A stretch of DNA of 64,000 nucleotides from Microvirga sp. (GCF_014699075.1 NZ_JACXAB010000014.1:1-64000); one strand, 5' to 3'. Counted from the first letter of the stretch, positions 30,161 to 39,916 are shown. Translations and numbers: made by a program. The notes: generated by a model not told the origin, from the sequence alone.

Positions 30161-30537
30161 GGCTCACCCCGTGTTGGGGTGGGCAGTAAGACGGGAGGGG
30201 GCGGGAGGCAAGGGGATTTGAGCAATTGCAGGGGATTGGAGGGGTGTCATCCCCGGCGAGCGGAGCGAGGGAAGGGGATCCATGGCGCCGAGCGTGCTAG
30301 TGGATTCCCTTCCCCTCCGCTGCGCTCCGGCCGGGAATGACACTCCCGTTTCTGACGCGCTCCCACGTCATCACCGGTCTTGTGCCGGTGATCTCGATAC
30401 GAGAGGCGCAACGCTTCAATTCATTGGGATGGCCGGGACAAGCTCGGCCATGACGCGTTCGCTACAGGCCATCTTATCCCCACCCCCTCTACCCCACCGA
30501 TTGAACTCCGCCCCCCGAGCGTCCATCATCGCTCCCG
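30161..30537. other. divergent intergenic region between purM and the phosphatidyltransferase gene
   Basis: About 375 bases without a gene. It holds the palindromic repeat at 30244-30346 and the promoters of the two divergent units. No regulatory motif (such as a PurR-type operator) could be picked out by eye. Confidence 0.4.
30244..30346. repeat. palindromic intergenic repeat
   Basis: Inverted arms of about 45 bases: GTGTCATCCCCGGCGAGCGG at the left pairs with the right end GCCGGGAATGACAC, and AAGGGGATCCA pairs with TGGATTCCCTT. Same broad class as the GTCATCCCGG repeats elsewhere in the window. Confidence 0.75.
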
Positions 30538-31068
30538 ATGACCATTCCGAACATCATCACCATCGGGCGCCTCATCATCGTGCCCATCGTGATCGTCATG
30601 ATCATGCAGCAGCGGTGGGTGGCGGCCTTCGTGCTGTTCGTGGTGGCGGGGATCTCGGACGCGGTGGACGGGTTCATTGCCCGGCGGTTCGACATGCGGA
30701 GCGAGTTCGGGGCCTATATCGACCCTATCGCCGACAAGGCGCTCCTGGTCTCGATCTATGTGACCCTGGCCATCGTGGGCGCCATCCCGAGCTGGCTGGC
30801 CATCGTCGTGGTGTCGCGGGATGTGATGATCGTGGCCGCCGTGCTTCTGTCCTGGGTCATGAGCCGCCCGGTGGAGATCAAGCCGCTCCTCGTCAGCAAG
30901 CTCAATACGGGGGCGCAGATCGCGTTTGCGGCCTTCGCGCTCGCCGCCAACGCCTTCGGGGCGGAGTTCGCGGGGCTCGAGGATGTTGCCATGTTGCTGG
31001 TGGCTGCCTTGACCGTAGCCTCCGCCGGTGCCTATCTCGGGGGCTGGCTCAGGCACATGACCACCTGA
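30538..31068 (+). CDS. CDP-alcohol phosphatidyltransferase family protein (PgsA-like)
   Basis: 176 residues with several spans. The family signature D(x2)DG(x2)AR(x8)G(x3)D(x3)D is complete in DAVDGFIARRFD...FGAYIDPIADK. Likely makes phosphatidylglycerophosphate or cardiolipin from CDP-diacylglycerol; the exact acceptor cannot be told from sequence alone. First gene of a plus-strand run leading to hdaA and ppk. Confidence 0.88.
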   Translation: MTIPNIITIGRLIIVPIVIVMIMQQRWVAAFVLFVVAGISDAVDGFIARRFDMRSEFGAYIDPIADKALLVSIYVTLAIVGAIPSWLAIVVVSRDVMIVAAVLLSWVMSRPVEIKPLLVSKLNTGAQIAFAAFALAANAFGAEFAGLEDVAMLLVAALTVASAGAYLGGWLRHMTT

Positions 31069-31082
31069 AGGCCAAAAAGGGA

Positions 31083-31193
31083 AGCATCGGACCCAAAAGT
31101 GGACCCACTTTTGGGATCTAATCCGATGCTCCTCTTCTTGACTGGCGCATCGTTCTGGGCGGAAAACCGGGTCCACTTTTCCGCACGATGCGC
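31083..31193. repeat. two adjacent hairpin repeats, family D
   Basis: Hairpin 1 (31083-31130) has outer arms AGCATCGGA / TCCGATGCT and an inner CCCAAAAGTGG / CCACTTTTGGG. Hairpin 2 (31143-31193) has outer arms GGCGCATCG / CGATGCGC. Both contain a GTGGACC or GGTCCAC core. They fill the gap between the phosphatidyltransferase and AI-2E genes and could act as terminators or mobile palindromes. Confidence 0.75.
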
Positions 31194-31210
31194 TAACGTA
31201 TGGGGAGCCG

Positions 31211-32329
31211 ATGACGGTTCAACGGCAGATCGGGTTCTGGATTGCGGCGCTGGTCGTCGGGGTGCTGCTGCTGTTCGTGCTGCGCGGCATCCTGCTGCCG
31301 TTCGTGGCGGGCTTTGCGCTGGCCTACCTGCTCGATCCCCTGGCCGACCGGCTGCAGAAGACCGGTATCGGCCGCCTGGGCGCCAGCCTGCTCATCCTCG
31401 TGCTGTTCGTGCTGATCTTCATTGTCGCCCTGGTGATCCTGGTGCCCTTCGCGGCCCAGCAGGTGGGGGCCTTCGTGGAGAGGCTGCCCGGTTATGTGTC
31501 GAGGCTTCAGGAACTCGGGGCGGAGCAGCTCGGCCCGCTCATCCGCCGCCTCGGTCTCGAGGATGCCCTGCCGGCGGCACCTCCCTCCGTGGGCAATCTG
31601 ATCAGCCAGGGCATCGCCTGGATGACCACCTTCCTCCAGGGGCTGTGGTCCGGCGGGCAGGCGCTGATCGGCATCTTCTCCCTGCTGGTGGTCACCCCGG
31701 TGGTGGCCTTCTACATGCTCGTCGACTGGGACCGCATGGTGAGAACCGTCGATTCCTGGATGCCCATGAGCCACCGGGACACGATCCGCGACATTGCCCG
31801 CGACATCGACCGGGCCATCGCCGGCTTCGTGCGCGGGCAGGCCCTGGTCTGCCTCATCCTCGGCACCTTCTATGCGGTGAGCCTTGCCCTCATCGGGCTC
31901 AATTTCGGTGTCCTGATCGGCATGACCGCGGGCCTGTTGAGCTTCATCCCCTATGTGGGTTCGCTCACCGGCCTCATCCTGTCGGTGGGCGTCGCCATCG
32001 TGCAGTTCTGGCCGGACTGGACCATGATCGCCGCAACACTCGGCATCTTCATCTTCGGCCAGTTCGTCGAGGGCAACATCCTGTCGCCGAAGCTGGTGGG
32101 TGAATCCGTCGGCCTTCACCCGGTCTGGCTCATGTTCGCGCTCGTGGCCTTCGGCGCGCTCTTCGGCTTCGTCGGCCTGCTGCTCGCCGTGCCGCTCGCG
32201 GCCGCCATCGGGGTCATCGCCCGCTTTGCCCTGCGCCAGTATCTGGCGAGCCCCCTCTACCGCGGCACGGACCCAGTGATCCTCAAGCCCCGCATCGAGA
32301 TCGACCACAAGGCCAATCGCGATGCGTGA
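31211..32329 (+). CDS. AI-2E family transporter (PerM-like)
   Basis: 372 residues, about seven to eight spans in the PerM/YdiK pattern: FWIAALVVGVLLLFVLRGIL, GFALAYLLDPLADRLQKTGI, and the conserved C-terminal LLSFIPYVGSLTGLILSVGV and FGQFVEGNILSPKLVGESVG. Family members move autoinducer-2 or act as Na+/H+ antiporters; substrate here unknown. Its end overlaps hdaA by eight bases. Confidence 0.88.
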   Translation: MTVQRQIGFWIAALVVGVLLLFVLRGILLPFVAGFALAYLLDPLADRLQKTGIGRLGASLLILVLFVLIFIVALVILVPFAAQQVGAFVERLPGYVSRLQELGAEQLGPLIRRLGLEDALPAAPPSVGNLISQGIAWMTTFLQGLWSGGQALIGIFSLLVVTPVVAFYMLVDWDRMVRTVDSWMPMSHRDTIRDIARDIDRAIAGFVRGQALVCLILGTFYAVSLALIGLNFGVLIGMTAGLLSFIPYVGSLTGLILSVGVAIVQFWPDWTMIAATLGIFIFGQFVEGNILSPKLVGESVGLHPVWLMFALVAFGALFGFVGLLLAVPLAAAIGVIARFALRQYLASPLYRGTDPVILKPRIEIDHKANRDA

Positions 32330-33014
32330 GGCGCCCAAGCAGCTCGCCTTCGACCTTCCGCTGGATCCCCGCTTCGGCGCCGAGGACTTCCTCGTCAGCC
32401 CGTCCAACGAGCAGGCCTACGGCCTCATCGAGACCTGGCCCGACTGGCCGGACACGATCCTCCTGCTCGTCGGCCCCCGCGGCAGCGGCAAGAGCCATCT
32501 GGCCTCCATCTGGGCGACGACCGCCCATGCCTGGACCGTCGACGCGGCTGCGATTAGCCATGACAAGGTCCCGCACCTCGTCTCGAACGGGGCGCTCGCC
32601 ATCGAGGACATGGATCGGGGTGAGCGCGACGAGGCGGCCCTGTTCCACCTCTTGAACCTCGCGCGGGAGAAGAAGGCGTCCCTGCTGATAACCTGCGAGA
32701 CGCCCCCCGACCGCTGGTCCCTGAAGACTCCCGATCTCCTGTCCCGCCTGCGGCTGGCGCCGAGCGTCGCCCTGGGCGCGCCGGACGATGCCCTTCTCAA
32801 GGCCGTGCTGGTGAAGCTGTTCGTGGACAGGCAACTCGTGGTCGACACCTCCGTTGTCGACTATATTGCTCTGCGGATCGAACGCTCGCTCGCCAAGGCC
32901 TCCGAGATCGTGGCACTCCTCGACCGGGAGGCCCTGAGCCGGGGCCGGCGCGTCTCGCGGGTGATCGCGGCCGAGATTTTAGGCGCCGCGCAGGAAACGG
33001 ATGAGAACGAGTGA
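32322..33014 (+). CDS. hdaA: HdaA, DnaA-related replication regulator
   Basis: 230 residues: AAA+ domain of the DnaA family without the DNA-binding domain. A clamp-binding-like motif sits at the N-terminus ([11 protein letters not shown]), Walker A is GPRGSGKSH (about residues 51-59), Walker [10 protein letters not shown], sensor 2 region [18 protein letters not shown]. With the sliding clamp, Hda proteins stimulate ATP hydrolysis on DnaA and prevent over-initiation. Position before ppk and coupling by a four-base overlap (GTGA at 33011) match other Rhizobiales. Confidence 0.9.
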   Translation: MREAPKQLAFDLPLDPRFGAEDFLVSPSNEQAYGLIETWPDWPDTILLLVGPRGSGKSHLASIWATTAHAWTVDAAAISHDKVPHLVSNGALAIEDMDRGERDEAALFHLLNLAREKKASLLITCETPPDRWSLKTPDLLSRLRLAPSVALGAPDDALLKAVLVKLFVDRQLVVDTSVVDYIALRIERSLAKASEIVALLDREALSRGRRVSRVIAAEILGAAQETDENE

Positions 33015-35329
33015 AGCCAGACACTGACGCCTTGTTGTCGAACCGTCGTGAAACCGTCACGAAGCCCAGAGCAAAACGAGCGCCGAAGAAGGAAGCGGCG
33101 GAGAACGAGGTGCGCAGCGCGATTGCCCTGAAAGAGGTGGAGACCGTCAGCGAAGCACCGCTGCCCAAGGCTCCGCCGGATATCGAGTTCGACGGTGCGG
33201 CGCTGCGGAAGTTTCCCCAGCGATTCATCAACCGGGAACTTTCCTGGCTGCAGTTCAACCGGCGGGTGCTGGAAGAAGCCTCCAACGCCCATCACCCGCT
33301 CCTGGAGCAGCTGCGCTTTCTCTCGATCTCGGCCGAGAACCTGGACGAGTTCTTCATGGTCCGCGTCGCGGGCCTGCGCGGCCAGGTCCGCTCGGATGTG
33401 GCGACCATGTCCCAGGATGGGCTCTCGCCGCAGGAGCAGCTTGCGAAAATTTCCGCCGCGGTCTCGCACCTGGCCTCCGACCAGCAGCGGCGCTGGCGCG
33501 AGTTGCGCGACATCCTCCTGGAGGAAGGCATCGTTCTGACCGATGGAGCGGGCCTGACGAAGGCCGAGGCCTCCTGGCTCGAGGATTACTTCCTCAACCA
33601 CATCTTCCCGGTGCTCACGCCGCTCGCCATCGACCCGGCGCACCCGTTTCCGTTCATTCCGAATCTCGGCGCCTCCATCGCCCTGAAGCTGGTGCGCCAG
33701 AGCGACGGCAAGGTGCTGAACGCCCTGATCCGCCTGCCGTCCCGGGGCGAGCGCTTCATCCGCCTGCCGGATTTCGCCGAGACCGGGGCCACGCGCTTCA
33801 TCGCCCTCGAGCAGATGATCGTGCTGTTCACGAGCAGGCTTTTTCCCGGCTACGACGTGCAGGGGCAGGGCGCTTTTCGGGTGATCCGCGACTCCGACAT
33901 CGAGGTCGAGGAAGAGGCCGAGGATCTGGTGCGCCTGTTCGAGACGGCTCTCAAGCAGCGCCGCCGCGGCAGCGTGATCCGCCTGGAGGTCGAGGCGGCT
34001 ATGCCCGAGGACCTGCGCCTCTTCGTGGCCGAGGAATCCGAGGTCTCCCACGACGAGGTCTTCGTGGTCGAGGGCATGATGGGCCTGCGCGACCTGTCGC
34101 AGCTCGTGGCGCTGGAGCGACCGGACCTCAAGTTCAAGCCGTACAATCCGCGCTTTCCCGAGCGCATCCGCGAGCACAGCGGCGATTGTTTTGCTGCGAT
34201 CCGCGAGAAGGACATCATCGTCCACCATCCTTACGAATCCTTCGACGCCGTGGTGCAGTTCCTGCGTCAGGCGGCGCGGGACCCGAACGTGGTGGCGATC
34301 AAGCAGACGCTCTACCGCACCTCGTCGGACTCGCCCATCGTGGCGGCATTGGCCGAGGCGGCCGAAGCGGGCAAGTCCGTGACCGCGCTGGTGGAGCTCA
34401 AGGCGCGGTTCGACGAGGAGGCCAATATCCGCTGGGCGCGCGACCTGGAGCGCGCGGGCGCCCAGGTGGTGTTCGGCTTCATCGAGCTCAAGACCCACGC
34501 GAAGCTGTCCATGGTCGTGCGCCGCGAAGGCAGCCAGCTCATCACCTATTGCCACGTGGGCACGGGCAACTACCACCCGATCACGGCGCGCATCTACACG
34601 GACCTGTCCTACTTCACCGCCGATCCGGTGATCGGCCGCGACGTGTCGCGGATCTTCAACTTCGTCACCGGCTATGCGGAGCCGGCGGAGCTGGAGCGCA
34701 TGGCGGTCTCGCCGCTCACCCTCAAGAAGCGACTTCTCCAGCACATCGACGAGGAGGTGGCGCACGCCAAGGCGGGGCGGCCCGGGGCGATTTGGGGCAA
34801 GTGCAATTCGCTGGTCGACCCCGACATCATCGATGCGCTCTACGATGCGTCTGCCGCCGGCGTGCAGATCGACCTCATCGTGCGCGGCATCTGCTGCCTC
34901 AGGCCCGGCATCAAGGGCCTGTCGGAGAACATCCGGGTCAAGTCCATCGTCGGGCGCTTCCTGGAGCACACGCGCATCTATGCCTTCGGCAACGGGCACG
35001 GGATGCCCAACCCCAAGGCCCATGTGTACATCTCGTCCGCGGATCTCATGTCGCGCAACCTCGACCGCCGCGTCGAGGCCCTGATGCCGATCGTCAACAC
35101 CACGGTGCACCAGCAGGTGCTCGACCAGATCATGCTCGCCAACCTGCTCGACAACGAGCAGAGCTGGACGGTACTCCCCGACGGAACGAGTCAGCGGGTG
35201 GTGCCGGCCAAGGGCGAGGAACCATTCAACGCGCACAAGTATTTCATGACGAACCCGAGTCTCTCAGGCCGTGGCAAATCCCTCAAGACCTCCAGCCCCA
35301 AAGCGCTCGCCAAGCGCGGGCAGCGCTAG
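33011..35329 (+). CDS. ppk1: polyphosphate kinase 1
   Basis: 772 residues from a GTG overlapping hdaA. A basic, variable N-terminal extension of about 65 residues precedes [19 protein letters not shown], the PPK N-domain. Catalytic domains contain the autophosphorylated His in [16 protein letters not shown] and the second PLD-like motif in [20 protein letters not shown]. Synthesises polyphosphate from ATP reversibly, membrane-associated. Next to ppx, its functional opposite. Confidence 0.96.
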   Translation: MKPDTDALLSNRRETVTKPRAKRAPKKEAAENEVRSAIALKEVETVSEAPLPKAPPDIEFDGAALRKFPQRFINRELSWLQFNRRVLEEASNAHHPLLEQLRFLSISAENLDEFFMVRVAGLRGQVRSDVATMSQDGLSPQEQLAKISAAVSHLASDQQRRWRELRDILLEEGIVLTDGAGLTKAEASWLEDYFLNHIFPVLTPLAIDPAHPFPFIPNLGASIALKLVRQSDGKVLNALIRLPSRGERFIRLPDFAETGATRFIALEQMIVLFTSRLFPGYDVQGQGAFRVIRDSDIEVEEEAEDLVRLFETALKQRRRGSVIRLEVEAAMPEDLRLFVAEESEVSHDEVFVVEGMMGLRDLSQLVALERPDLKFKPYNPRFPERIREHSGDCFAAIREKDIIVHHPYESFDAVVQFLRQAARDPNVVAIKQTLYRTSSDSPIVAALAEAAEAGKSVTALVELKARFDEEANIRWARDLERAGAQVVFGFIELKTHAKLSMVVRREGSQLITYCHVGTGNYHPITARIYTDLSYFTADPVIGRDVSRIFNFVTGYAEPAELERMAVSPLTLKKRLLQHIDEEVAHAKAGRPGAIWGKCNSLVDPDIIDALYDASAAGVQIDLIVRGICCLRPGIKGLSENIRVKSIVGRFLEHTRIYAFGNGHGMPNPKAHVYISSADLMSRNLDRRVEALMPIVNTTVHQQVLDQIMLANLLDNEQSWTVLPDGTSQRVVPAKGEEPFNAHKYFMTNPSLSGRGKSLKTSSPKALAKRGQR

Positions 35330-35330
35330 C

Positions 35331-36851
35331 ATGCCGGCGCTCAGCCATGAGGCTCCGGGGCGGCTCAAGCTCGGCCGCCCGGTGGCGATCATCGACATCG
35401 GGTCGAACTCCGTGCGCCTCGTGGCCTATGAGGGCCTGTCGCGGGCCGTCACGCCGATCTACAACGAGAAGGTTCTCTGCGGCCTCGGCCGTCATGTGGC
35501 CACCACAGGCCGCCTCGACGAGGAAGCCGTGGACCGTGCCCTGCGGGCGCTCGCGCGGTTCCGGGTTCTCTGCGACACGATGAACGTGTCCGACATCTTC
35601 GTGCTGGCCACCGCGGCCGCGCGCGACGCTTCCAACGGTCCTGCCTTCCTGGAGGCTGCGGCGAAAGCCTGCGGACAGCCGATCAGCCTGTTGTCCGGCG
35701 CCGAGGAGGCGCGGGCCTCGGCGCTCGGCGTCATCGCCGGCTTCCATGATCCGGACGGCATCGTCGGCGACATGGGCGGCGGCAGCCTGGAGCTGGTGGA
35801 CGTGCGCGGCTCGCAGGTGGGGCAGGGCATCACCATGCCGCTCGGCGGCCTCGCCCTGCTGGACGTCAGCGGCGGCTCGTTGAAGAAGGCCCAGAAGATC
35901 GTGCGCGAAGCTCTTGAACGCGCACCCGAATATCTCGAAAACCTGCATGGCCGCACCTTCTATGCAGTGGGCGGCACATGGCGCGCCCTCGCCAAGCTGC
36001 ATCAGGCGGCGCACGATTACCCGCTCCACGTGATGCACGGCTACATCCTCGATCCCGAGGATGGTCTCGACTTCCTGCATCTCGTGGAGGAGGCCGATTC
36101 CAAGACCCTCAAGGACATCGAGAGCATCTCGGAGGCACGCCGCCCGCTGCTCGCCTACGGGGCCATGGTGCTGGAAGAAATCATCCGTCTCGGCGAGCCG
36201 AAGGAGGTGGCGATTTCCGCCTTCGGCGTCCGCGAGGGCGTGCTGTTCGACAAGCTCGACGCGCAGACGCGCGAGCGCGATCCGCTCATCGCGGCCGCCA
36301 GCGACCTCAACCTCCTGCGCTCCCGCTCGCCGCGCCATGGCGAGGAGCTGTGCGCGTGGACGGAAGCCTTCATCCGCAGCCTCGGCCTGCCGGAGACGGA
36401 TGACGACATCCGCCTGCGCCGTGCGGCCTGCCTGCTCGCCGATATCGGCTGGCGCGCCCATCCCGATTACCGGGGCGAGCAGAGCCTCAACCTCATCGCC
36501 TATGGGGCCTTCGCCGGGCTCGACCATCCGGGCCGCGCCTATCTGGCATTGTCGATCTTCTTCCGGCACGAGGGGCTCTCGCCGGACAAGGTGGGGTCCC
36601 GCATCAAGACGCTCGCCGGCCCGCGCCTCATGGAACGCGCCCGCCTGCTCGCGGCGCTGATGCGCGTGGCGTATCCGGTCTCGGTTGCCATGGAGGGCGT
36701 TCTGCCCCAGGTGCCCCTGCTCGCCCGGGGCAGCCAGATTGTGCTGCAGCTGCCGGCCCATCTGGAGCCCCTCGCCAATGAACGCCTGAGGGGCCGCCTG
36801 CGGGGCCTGGGCAAGCTCCTGAACATGGAAACACTGATCGAGATCGTGTGA
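35331..36851 (+). CDS. ppx: exopolyphosphatase (Ppx/GppA family)
   Basis: 506 residues from ATG 35331, one base after the ppk stop; an earlier in-frame start inside ppk is unlikely. Phosphate-binding motifs of the ASKHA fold: VAIIDIGSNSVRLVAYE near residue 20 and GIVGDMGGGSLELVDV near residue 145. The catalytic Glu lies in the SGAEEARAS region. C-terminal helical extension as in exopolyphosphatases. Degrades polyphosphate or pppGpp; pairing with ppk favours polyphosphate. Confidence 0.93.
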   Translation: MPALSHEAPGRLKLGRPVAIIDIGSNSVRLVAYEGLSRAVTPIYNEKVLCGLGRHVATTGRLDEEAVDRALRALARFRVLCDTMNVSDIFVLATAAARDASNGPAFLEAAAKACGQPISLLSGAEEARASALGVIAGFHDPDGIVGDMGGGSLELVDVRGSQVGQGITMPLGGLALLDVSGGSLKKAQKIVREALERAPEYLENLHGRTFYAVGGTWRALAKLHQAAHDYPLHVMHGYILDPEDGLDFLHLVEEADSKTLKDIESISEARRPLLAYGAMVLEEIIRLGEPKEVAISAFGVREGVLFDKLDAQTRERDPLIAAASDLNLLRSRSPRHGEELCAWTEAFIRSLGLPETDDDIRLRRAACLLADIGWRAHPDYRGEQSLNLIAYGAFAGLDHPGRAYLALSIFFRHEGLSPDKVGSRIKTLAGPRLMERARLLAALMRVAYPVSVAMEGVLPQVPLLARGSQIVLQLPAHLEPLANERLRGRLRGLGKLLNMETLIEIV

Positions 36852-36855
36852 CGCG

Positions 36856-37395
36856 GTGGCCGAGATCAAGACCAAGGCCTCGCGCATCGTCTACGAGAAC
36901 CGCTGGATGCGCGTCCGCGAGGACACCATCGAGCGGCAGGATGGCTCGCCCGGCATCTATGGGGTCGTCGAGAAGACGGATTTCGCCGTCATCGTGCCTC
37001 TCGACCACGGCCTGATCCATCTGGTGGAGCAGTATCGCTACCCGGTGCAGGGCCGCTACTGGGAGCTGCCGCAGGGCTCATGGGAAGATGCGCCCGGCAC
37101 CGATCCGCTGGAACTCGCCCGCGCCGAACTGCGGGAGGAGACGGGGCTGACTGCGGAAAGCATGATCCATGTGGGCCATCTGTTCGAGTGCTACGGCTAC
37201 TCGACCCAAGGCTACCACATCTATCTCGCGCAGGGGCTTCATCTTGGTGAAGCGCAGCGCGAGCCAACCGAGCAGGACATGGTGAGCCGCGCGTTCTCGG
37301 TTGAGGAAGTGTTGGCGATGATTACCGAAGGGGTGATCAAGGATGCGACGACGGTCGCGGCGCTGGGAATGCTGTGGCTGAAGGGGGTTCTCTGA
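36856..37395 (+). CDS. NUDIX hydrolase (ADP-ribose pyrophosphatase type)
   Basis: 179 residues from a GTG four bases after the ppx stop. The Nudix box is complete: GSWEDAPGTDPLELARAELR followed by EETGL. YENRWMRVREDTIERQDGSP and the LVEQYRYPV segment match ADP-ribose pyrophosphatase-like members. Last gene of the phosphatidyltransferase-hdaA-ppk-ppx run. Confidence 0.9.
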   Translation: MAEIKTKASRIVYENRWMRVREDTIERQDGSPGIYGVVEKTDFAVIVPLDHGLIHLVEQYRYPVQGRYWELPQGSWEDAPGTDPLELARAELREETGLTAESMIHVGHLFECYGYSTQGYHIYLAQGLHLGEAQREPTEQDMVSRAFSVEEVLAMITEGVIKDATTVAALGMLWLKGVL

Positions 37396-37417
37396 ACGAT
37401 TTTCAGCTCCCTTGCCG

Positions 37418-37597
37418 TCATGCCCGGACTTGTTCCGGGCATCCACGTTTCCAGCCTCACATCCTCCCCCGTCATTCCGGGGCCGCGTAGCGGAACCCGG
37501 AAGCCATAACCGTTGACGATGCAGAAAGAGGCCAACGGCTGCTCGTCTCTTCCTGAGACGTCGTGGTTATGGATCCCCGCCTGCGCGGGGATGACAG
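37418..37597. repeat. short hairpin plus chimeric palindromic repeat
   Basis: A hairpin at 37418-37452 (GTCATGCCCGGACTTGTTCCGGGCAT) is followed by a unit at 37470-37597. That unit's left arm (GTCATTCCGGGGCCGCG, then AACCCGGAAGCCATAACC) is family A, but its right arm (TTATGGATCCCCGCCTGCGC) belongs to another class ending GGGGATGAC. Confidence 0.75.
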
Positions 37598-37679
37598 CGT
37601 GGTGGGGCGGCACCACCGAGCGAACGGCGAGACGGGTGCGAGAGGATCGGATGCCCAGCTCCGCGTCCGGACGCTGCAA

Positions 37680-37770
37680 TCCTTCTCGGTTTACCGGCCC
37701 GCGCCCAAGCAGCAGCCCGAACTGCGCTTGCCTGAGCGCCAGCACCTTCTCGCCCCGGATCTCCCCACCA
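37680..37770 (-). pseudogene. remnant of the 3' end of an rnd-like gene
   Basis: Reading the minus strand gives GEKVLALRQAQFGLLLGRGP, which aligns with the C-terminus of RNase D at 38330 ([20 protein letters not shown]). Nucleotide similarity is visible across about 90 bases (TGAGCGCCAGCACCTTCTCGCC versus TGAGCGCCAGCGCCTTGTCGCC). There is no start and no upstream rnd sequence, so it is a decayed fragment. It lies on the far side of the lipoprotein gene from intact rnd. Confidence 0.65.
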
Positions 37771-37856
37771 AGGCATGTCAGCTTGGTACGATATATTGAA
37801 ATTTAGATCCGCTCGCTTAGTTGCTCGATAACCTTACCTAAGGAGATGAGGGAACA

Positions 37857-38288
37857 ATGCGCTTAGTGTTCTGCGCTGCGGCTGCCACTGCAGCCTTAGC
37901 TTTAGCCTCATGCCAATCCGTTCCTGCCGGCGGCGCATATCGAAGTGTCGTCGCTATGGAGTATGCGTCACAGCCGACGAAGACTGAGATCGCAAACCGG
38001 ATTGCAATGGCGGTCTCCGCCTGCTGGATCGACAAGGATCCTGCATTCACCGGTTTGAGATCCGCACCTTTGACGGCATACCCGGATGCTCGTGAAAAGG
38101 CACTTCAGTTGGCACTGAAAGACCCGAAGAACGCTGAGCGGTATGCCAACATCAATATCCTGCCCGCTTCCCGCGAGAATGATACCGGCCACATCGTCCA
38201 GGTTGTTCAGCAAGGCGAGGGGGTGGCGGTCGTGTCCGTGCTCCAGCGCTCGATCGGCGCCATCCAGCGAGGTCAGTCACCCTGCTAA
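37857..38288 (+). CDS. small putative lipoprotein
   Basis: 143 residues from ATG 37857 behind AAGGAGATGAGGG. Signal peptide with lipobox: LVFCAAAATAALALASC, cleavage before C19. The mature part is mixed alpha/beta with one further cysteine pair (VSACWIDKD, GQSPC). No family recognised. It sits between an rnd remnant and the intact rnd gene, which suggests it was acquired at this site. Confidence 0.7.
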   Translation: MRLVFCAAAATAALALASCQSVPAGGAYRSVVAMEYASQPTKTEIANRIAMAVSACWIDKDPAFTGLRSAPLTAYPDAREKALQLALKDPKNAERYANINILPASRENDTGHIVQVVQQGEGVAVVSVLQRSIGAIQRGQSPC

Positions 38289-38329
38289 TCGGGCGCAGGC
38301 TGATGTGTTCAAATCTCTGTTGAGCGGCT

Positions 38330-39487
38330 TCAGCCTGCGATCTCCCGCAGCTTTACCCGCCCGCGTTCCAGCACCATCCCGAGCTGCCCGTTCTTGAGCG
38401 CCAGCGCCTTGTCGCCGAAGAGCTTTCGGCGCCAGCCGTGGAGGGAGGGGACGTCTGCGTCGTCGCTTTCCGCGATGGCCTCCAGCTCCTCGACGGTGGC
38501 GATGATCTTCGGTGCGACGCCCTCCTGCTCGGCCACGGCCTTGAGCAGGACCTTCAGCAGGTCCACCACGGAGCCGGTGCTGTTGCGGCCGCGGCTGCGC
38601 TCCGGCATGGGGATCGTGGCCGGATCGCGGGCGAGCGCGCGCTCCACCGCCTCCAGGATTTCGCCGCCCGTGCGGGAGCGCTCAAACCCGTTGGGAATGG
38701 TCCGCAGGCGCCCGAGGGCCTCCACGCTGCGCGGCGCCGAGGTGGCGATGTCGATCACCGCGTCGTCCTTGAGGATGCGCCCGCGCGGCACGTCGCGCGC
38801 CTGAGCCTCGCGCTCGCGCCAGGCGGCGATCTCCATCAGGATGGCGATCTCCTTCTGCTTTCGCAGGCGGCCGGCGAGGCGGCGCCAGGCATTGTCCGGA
38901 TCCGCCTGATAGGTCTCGGGCGACGTGAGGATCGACATCTCCTCGCCGAGCCACTCGAGGCGGCCGTTCGCCTGCAGCTGGCTCACCAGCGCCTCATAGA
39001 CCTTCACCAGATGGGTGACGTCGGACAGGGCATAGGTGAGCTGGGCGTCGCTCAAGGGGCGGCGCGACCAGTCGGTGAAGCGGGAGGACTTGTCGATCTT
39101 CGCCTTGGCGAGATCGTTGCTCAGCTGCTCGTAGGACACCGAGTCCCCGTAGCCGCACACCATGGCGGCCACCTGGGTGTCGAACAGGGGCTCGGGCACG
39201 ATGCCGCCGAGATTCCAGATGATCTCCAGGTCCTGCCGGGCCGAGTGGAAGACCTTGACGACGTTCCTGTTGGCCATGAGGGCCATGAACGGGTCCAGGC
39301 TCATGCCCTCGGCGAGCGGGTCGATCAGGACCGCGTCAGCGGGATCGGGGCCCGCCATCTGGATCAGGCAGAGCTTGGGGTAATAGGTGGTCTCGCGCAG
39401 GAATTCCGTGTCGACGGTGACGAACGGATGCTGGCTGAGGCGGCTGCAGGCGGAGGCCAGGGCGTCTGTGGAGGTGATCAGGTCCAT
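38330..39487 (-). CDS. rnd: ribonuclease D
   Basis: 385 residues from ATG 39487 ([14 protein letters not shown]); upstream in-frame codons are not conserved-looking. DEDDy exonuclease motifs: [20 protein letters not shown] (DxE), [19 protein letters not shown], and [20 protein letters not shown] (YxxxD). C-terminal HRDC domain ([34 protein letters not shown]). 3'-5' exoribonuclease for tRNA and stable RNA maturation. Usually next to aspS in related genomes; here about 11.5 kb separate them. Confidence 0.95.
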   Translation of the reverse strand: MDLITSTDALASACSRLSQHPFVTVDTEFLRETTYYPKLCLIQMAGPDPADAVLIDPLAEGMSLDPFMALMANRNVVKVFHSARQDLEIIWNLGGIVPEPLFDTQVAAMVCGYGDSVSYEQLSNDLAKAKIDKSSRFTDWSRRPLSDAQLTYALSDVTHLVKVYEALVSQLQANGRLEWLGEEMSILTSPETYQADPDNAWRRLAGRLRKQKEIAILMEIAAWREREAQARDVPRGRILKDDAVIDIATSAPRSVEALGRLRTIPNGFERSRTGGEILEAVERALARDPATIPMPERSRGRNSTGSVVDLLKVLLKAVAEQEGVAPKIIATVEELEAIAESDDADVPSLHGWRRKLFGDKALALKNGQLGMVLERGRVKLREIAG

Positions 39488-39575
39488 GGAGCGTTCATAA
39501 CCCATCTGCAAAGCGCCCGCGAGTCCGCCATCCACAGAGCTGACCCTTGGTTAAGACTTGGTAAAACCTCGCCAA

Positions 39576-39613
39576 TTGACATGCATGCCCACTTTATTGT
39601 TATGTTGTATCAC
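39576..39613 (+). promoter_or_regulatory. candidate promoter/operator of GG-peptide 1
   Basis: TTGACA (39576-39581) lies upstream of TATTGTTATGTTGTATCAC (39595-39613). The second part recurs with small changes upstream of GG-peptide 2 (43413-43431) and of the fusion-protein gene (43354-43371). A shared regulatory site is the simplest reading. The transcription start cannot be placed. Confidence 0.55.
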
Positions 39614-39669
39614 CGGCGCAACGGCCAGGATTGGTGCTCAAAAGCCACCTGAAACTGGGGGAGGTCTTC

Positions 39670-39792
39670 ATGAAGAAGACACAGACCAAGGCTGACAAGA
39701 AGAATAACAAGGTGATCGTCGAGCTGAGCGAGAAGGAACTCGCTTCGGCTGCAGGCGGCCGCCGCATTATTGTCTATTCAACCACCTCCTGA
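39670..39792 (+). CDS. double-glycine leader peptide 1 (putative exported peptide precursor)
   Basis: A 40-residue peptide from ATG 39670 with CTGGGGGAGG eight to twelve bases upstream. A lysine-rich start (MKKTQTKADKKNNK) leads to VIVELSEKELASAAGG, which fits the class II bacteriocin/microcin leader consensus (LSxxELxxxxGG) recognised by C39 peptidases. Cleavage after GG would release the ten-residue RRIIVYSTTS. A strong terminator follows at 39872, and the C39 peptidase-ABC transporter converges from the other side. Product role (antibacterial, signal or other) is unknown. Confidence 0.75.
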   Translation: MKKTQTKADKKNNKVIVELSEKELASAAGGRRIIVYSTTS

Positions 39793-39871
39793 TCAATCCG
39801 ATCGGTGCAAGGGAGTGCGCAGGCTTCGGCCGAAACCTCCTCCTGAGCTGAACCGGTTTGTCAGGCGCAAG

Positions 39872-39902
39872 GGCGCGGCTTGTCGAAAGCCGCGCCTTTT
39901 TC
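39872..39902 (+). terminator. rho-independent terminator, probably bidirectional
   Basis: Perfect 10-bp stem GGCGCGGCTT / AAGCCGCGCC with a five-base loop and TTTTT tail. It ends the GG-peptide 1 transcript. It also lies just past the stop of the convergent transporter gene (39917), although that side lacks a clear T run. Confidence 0.92.
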
Positions 39903-39916
39903 GTTGCCCGCGCGGC

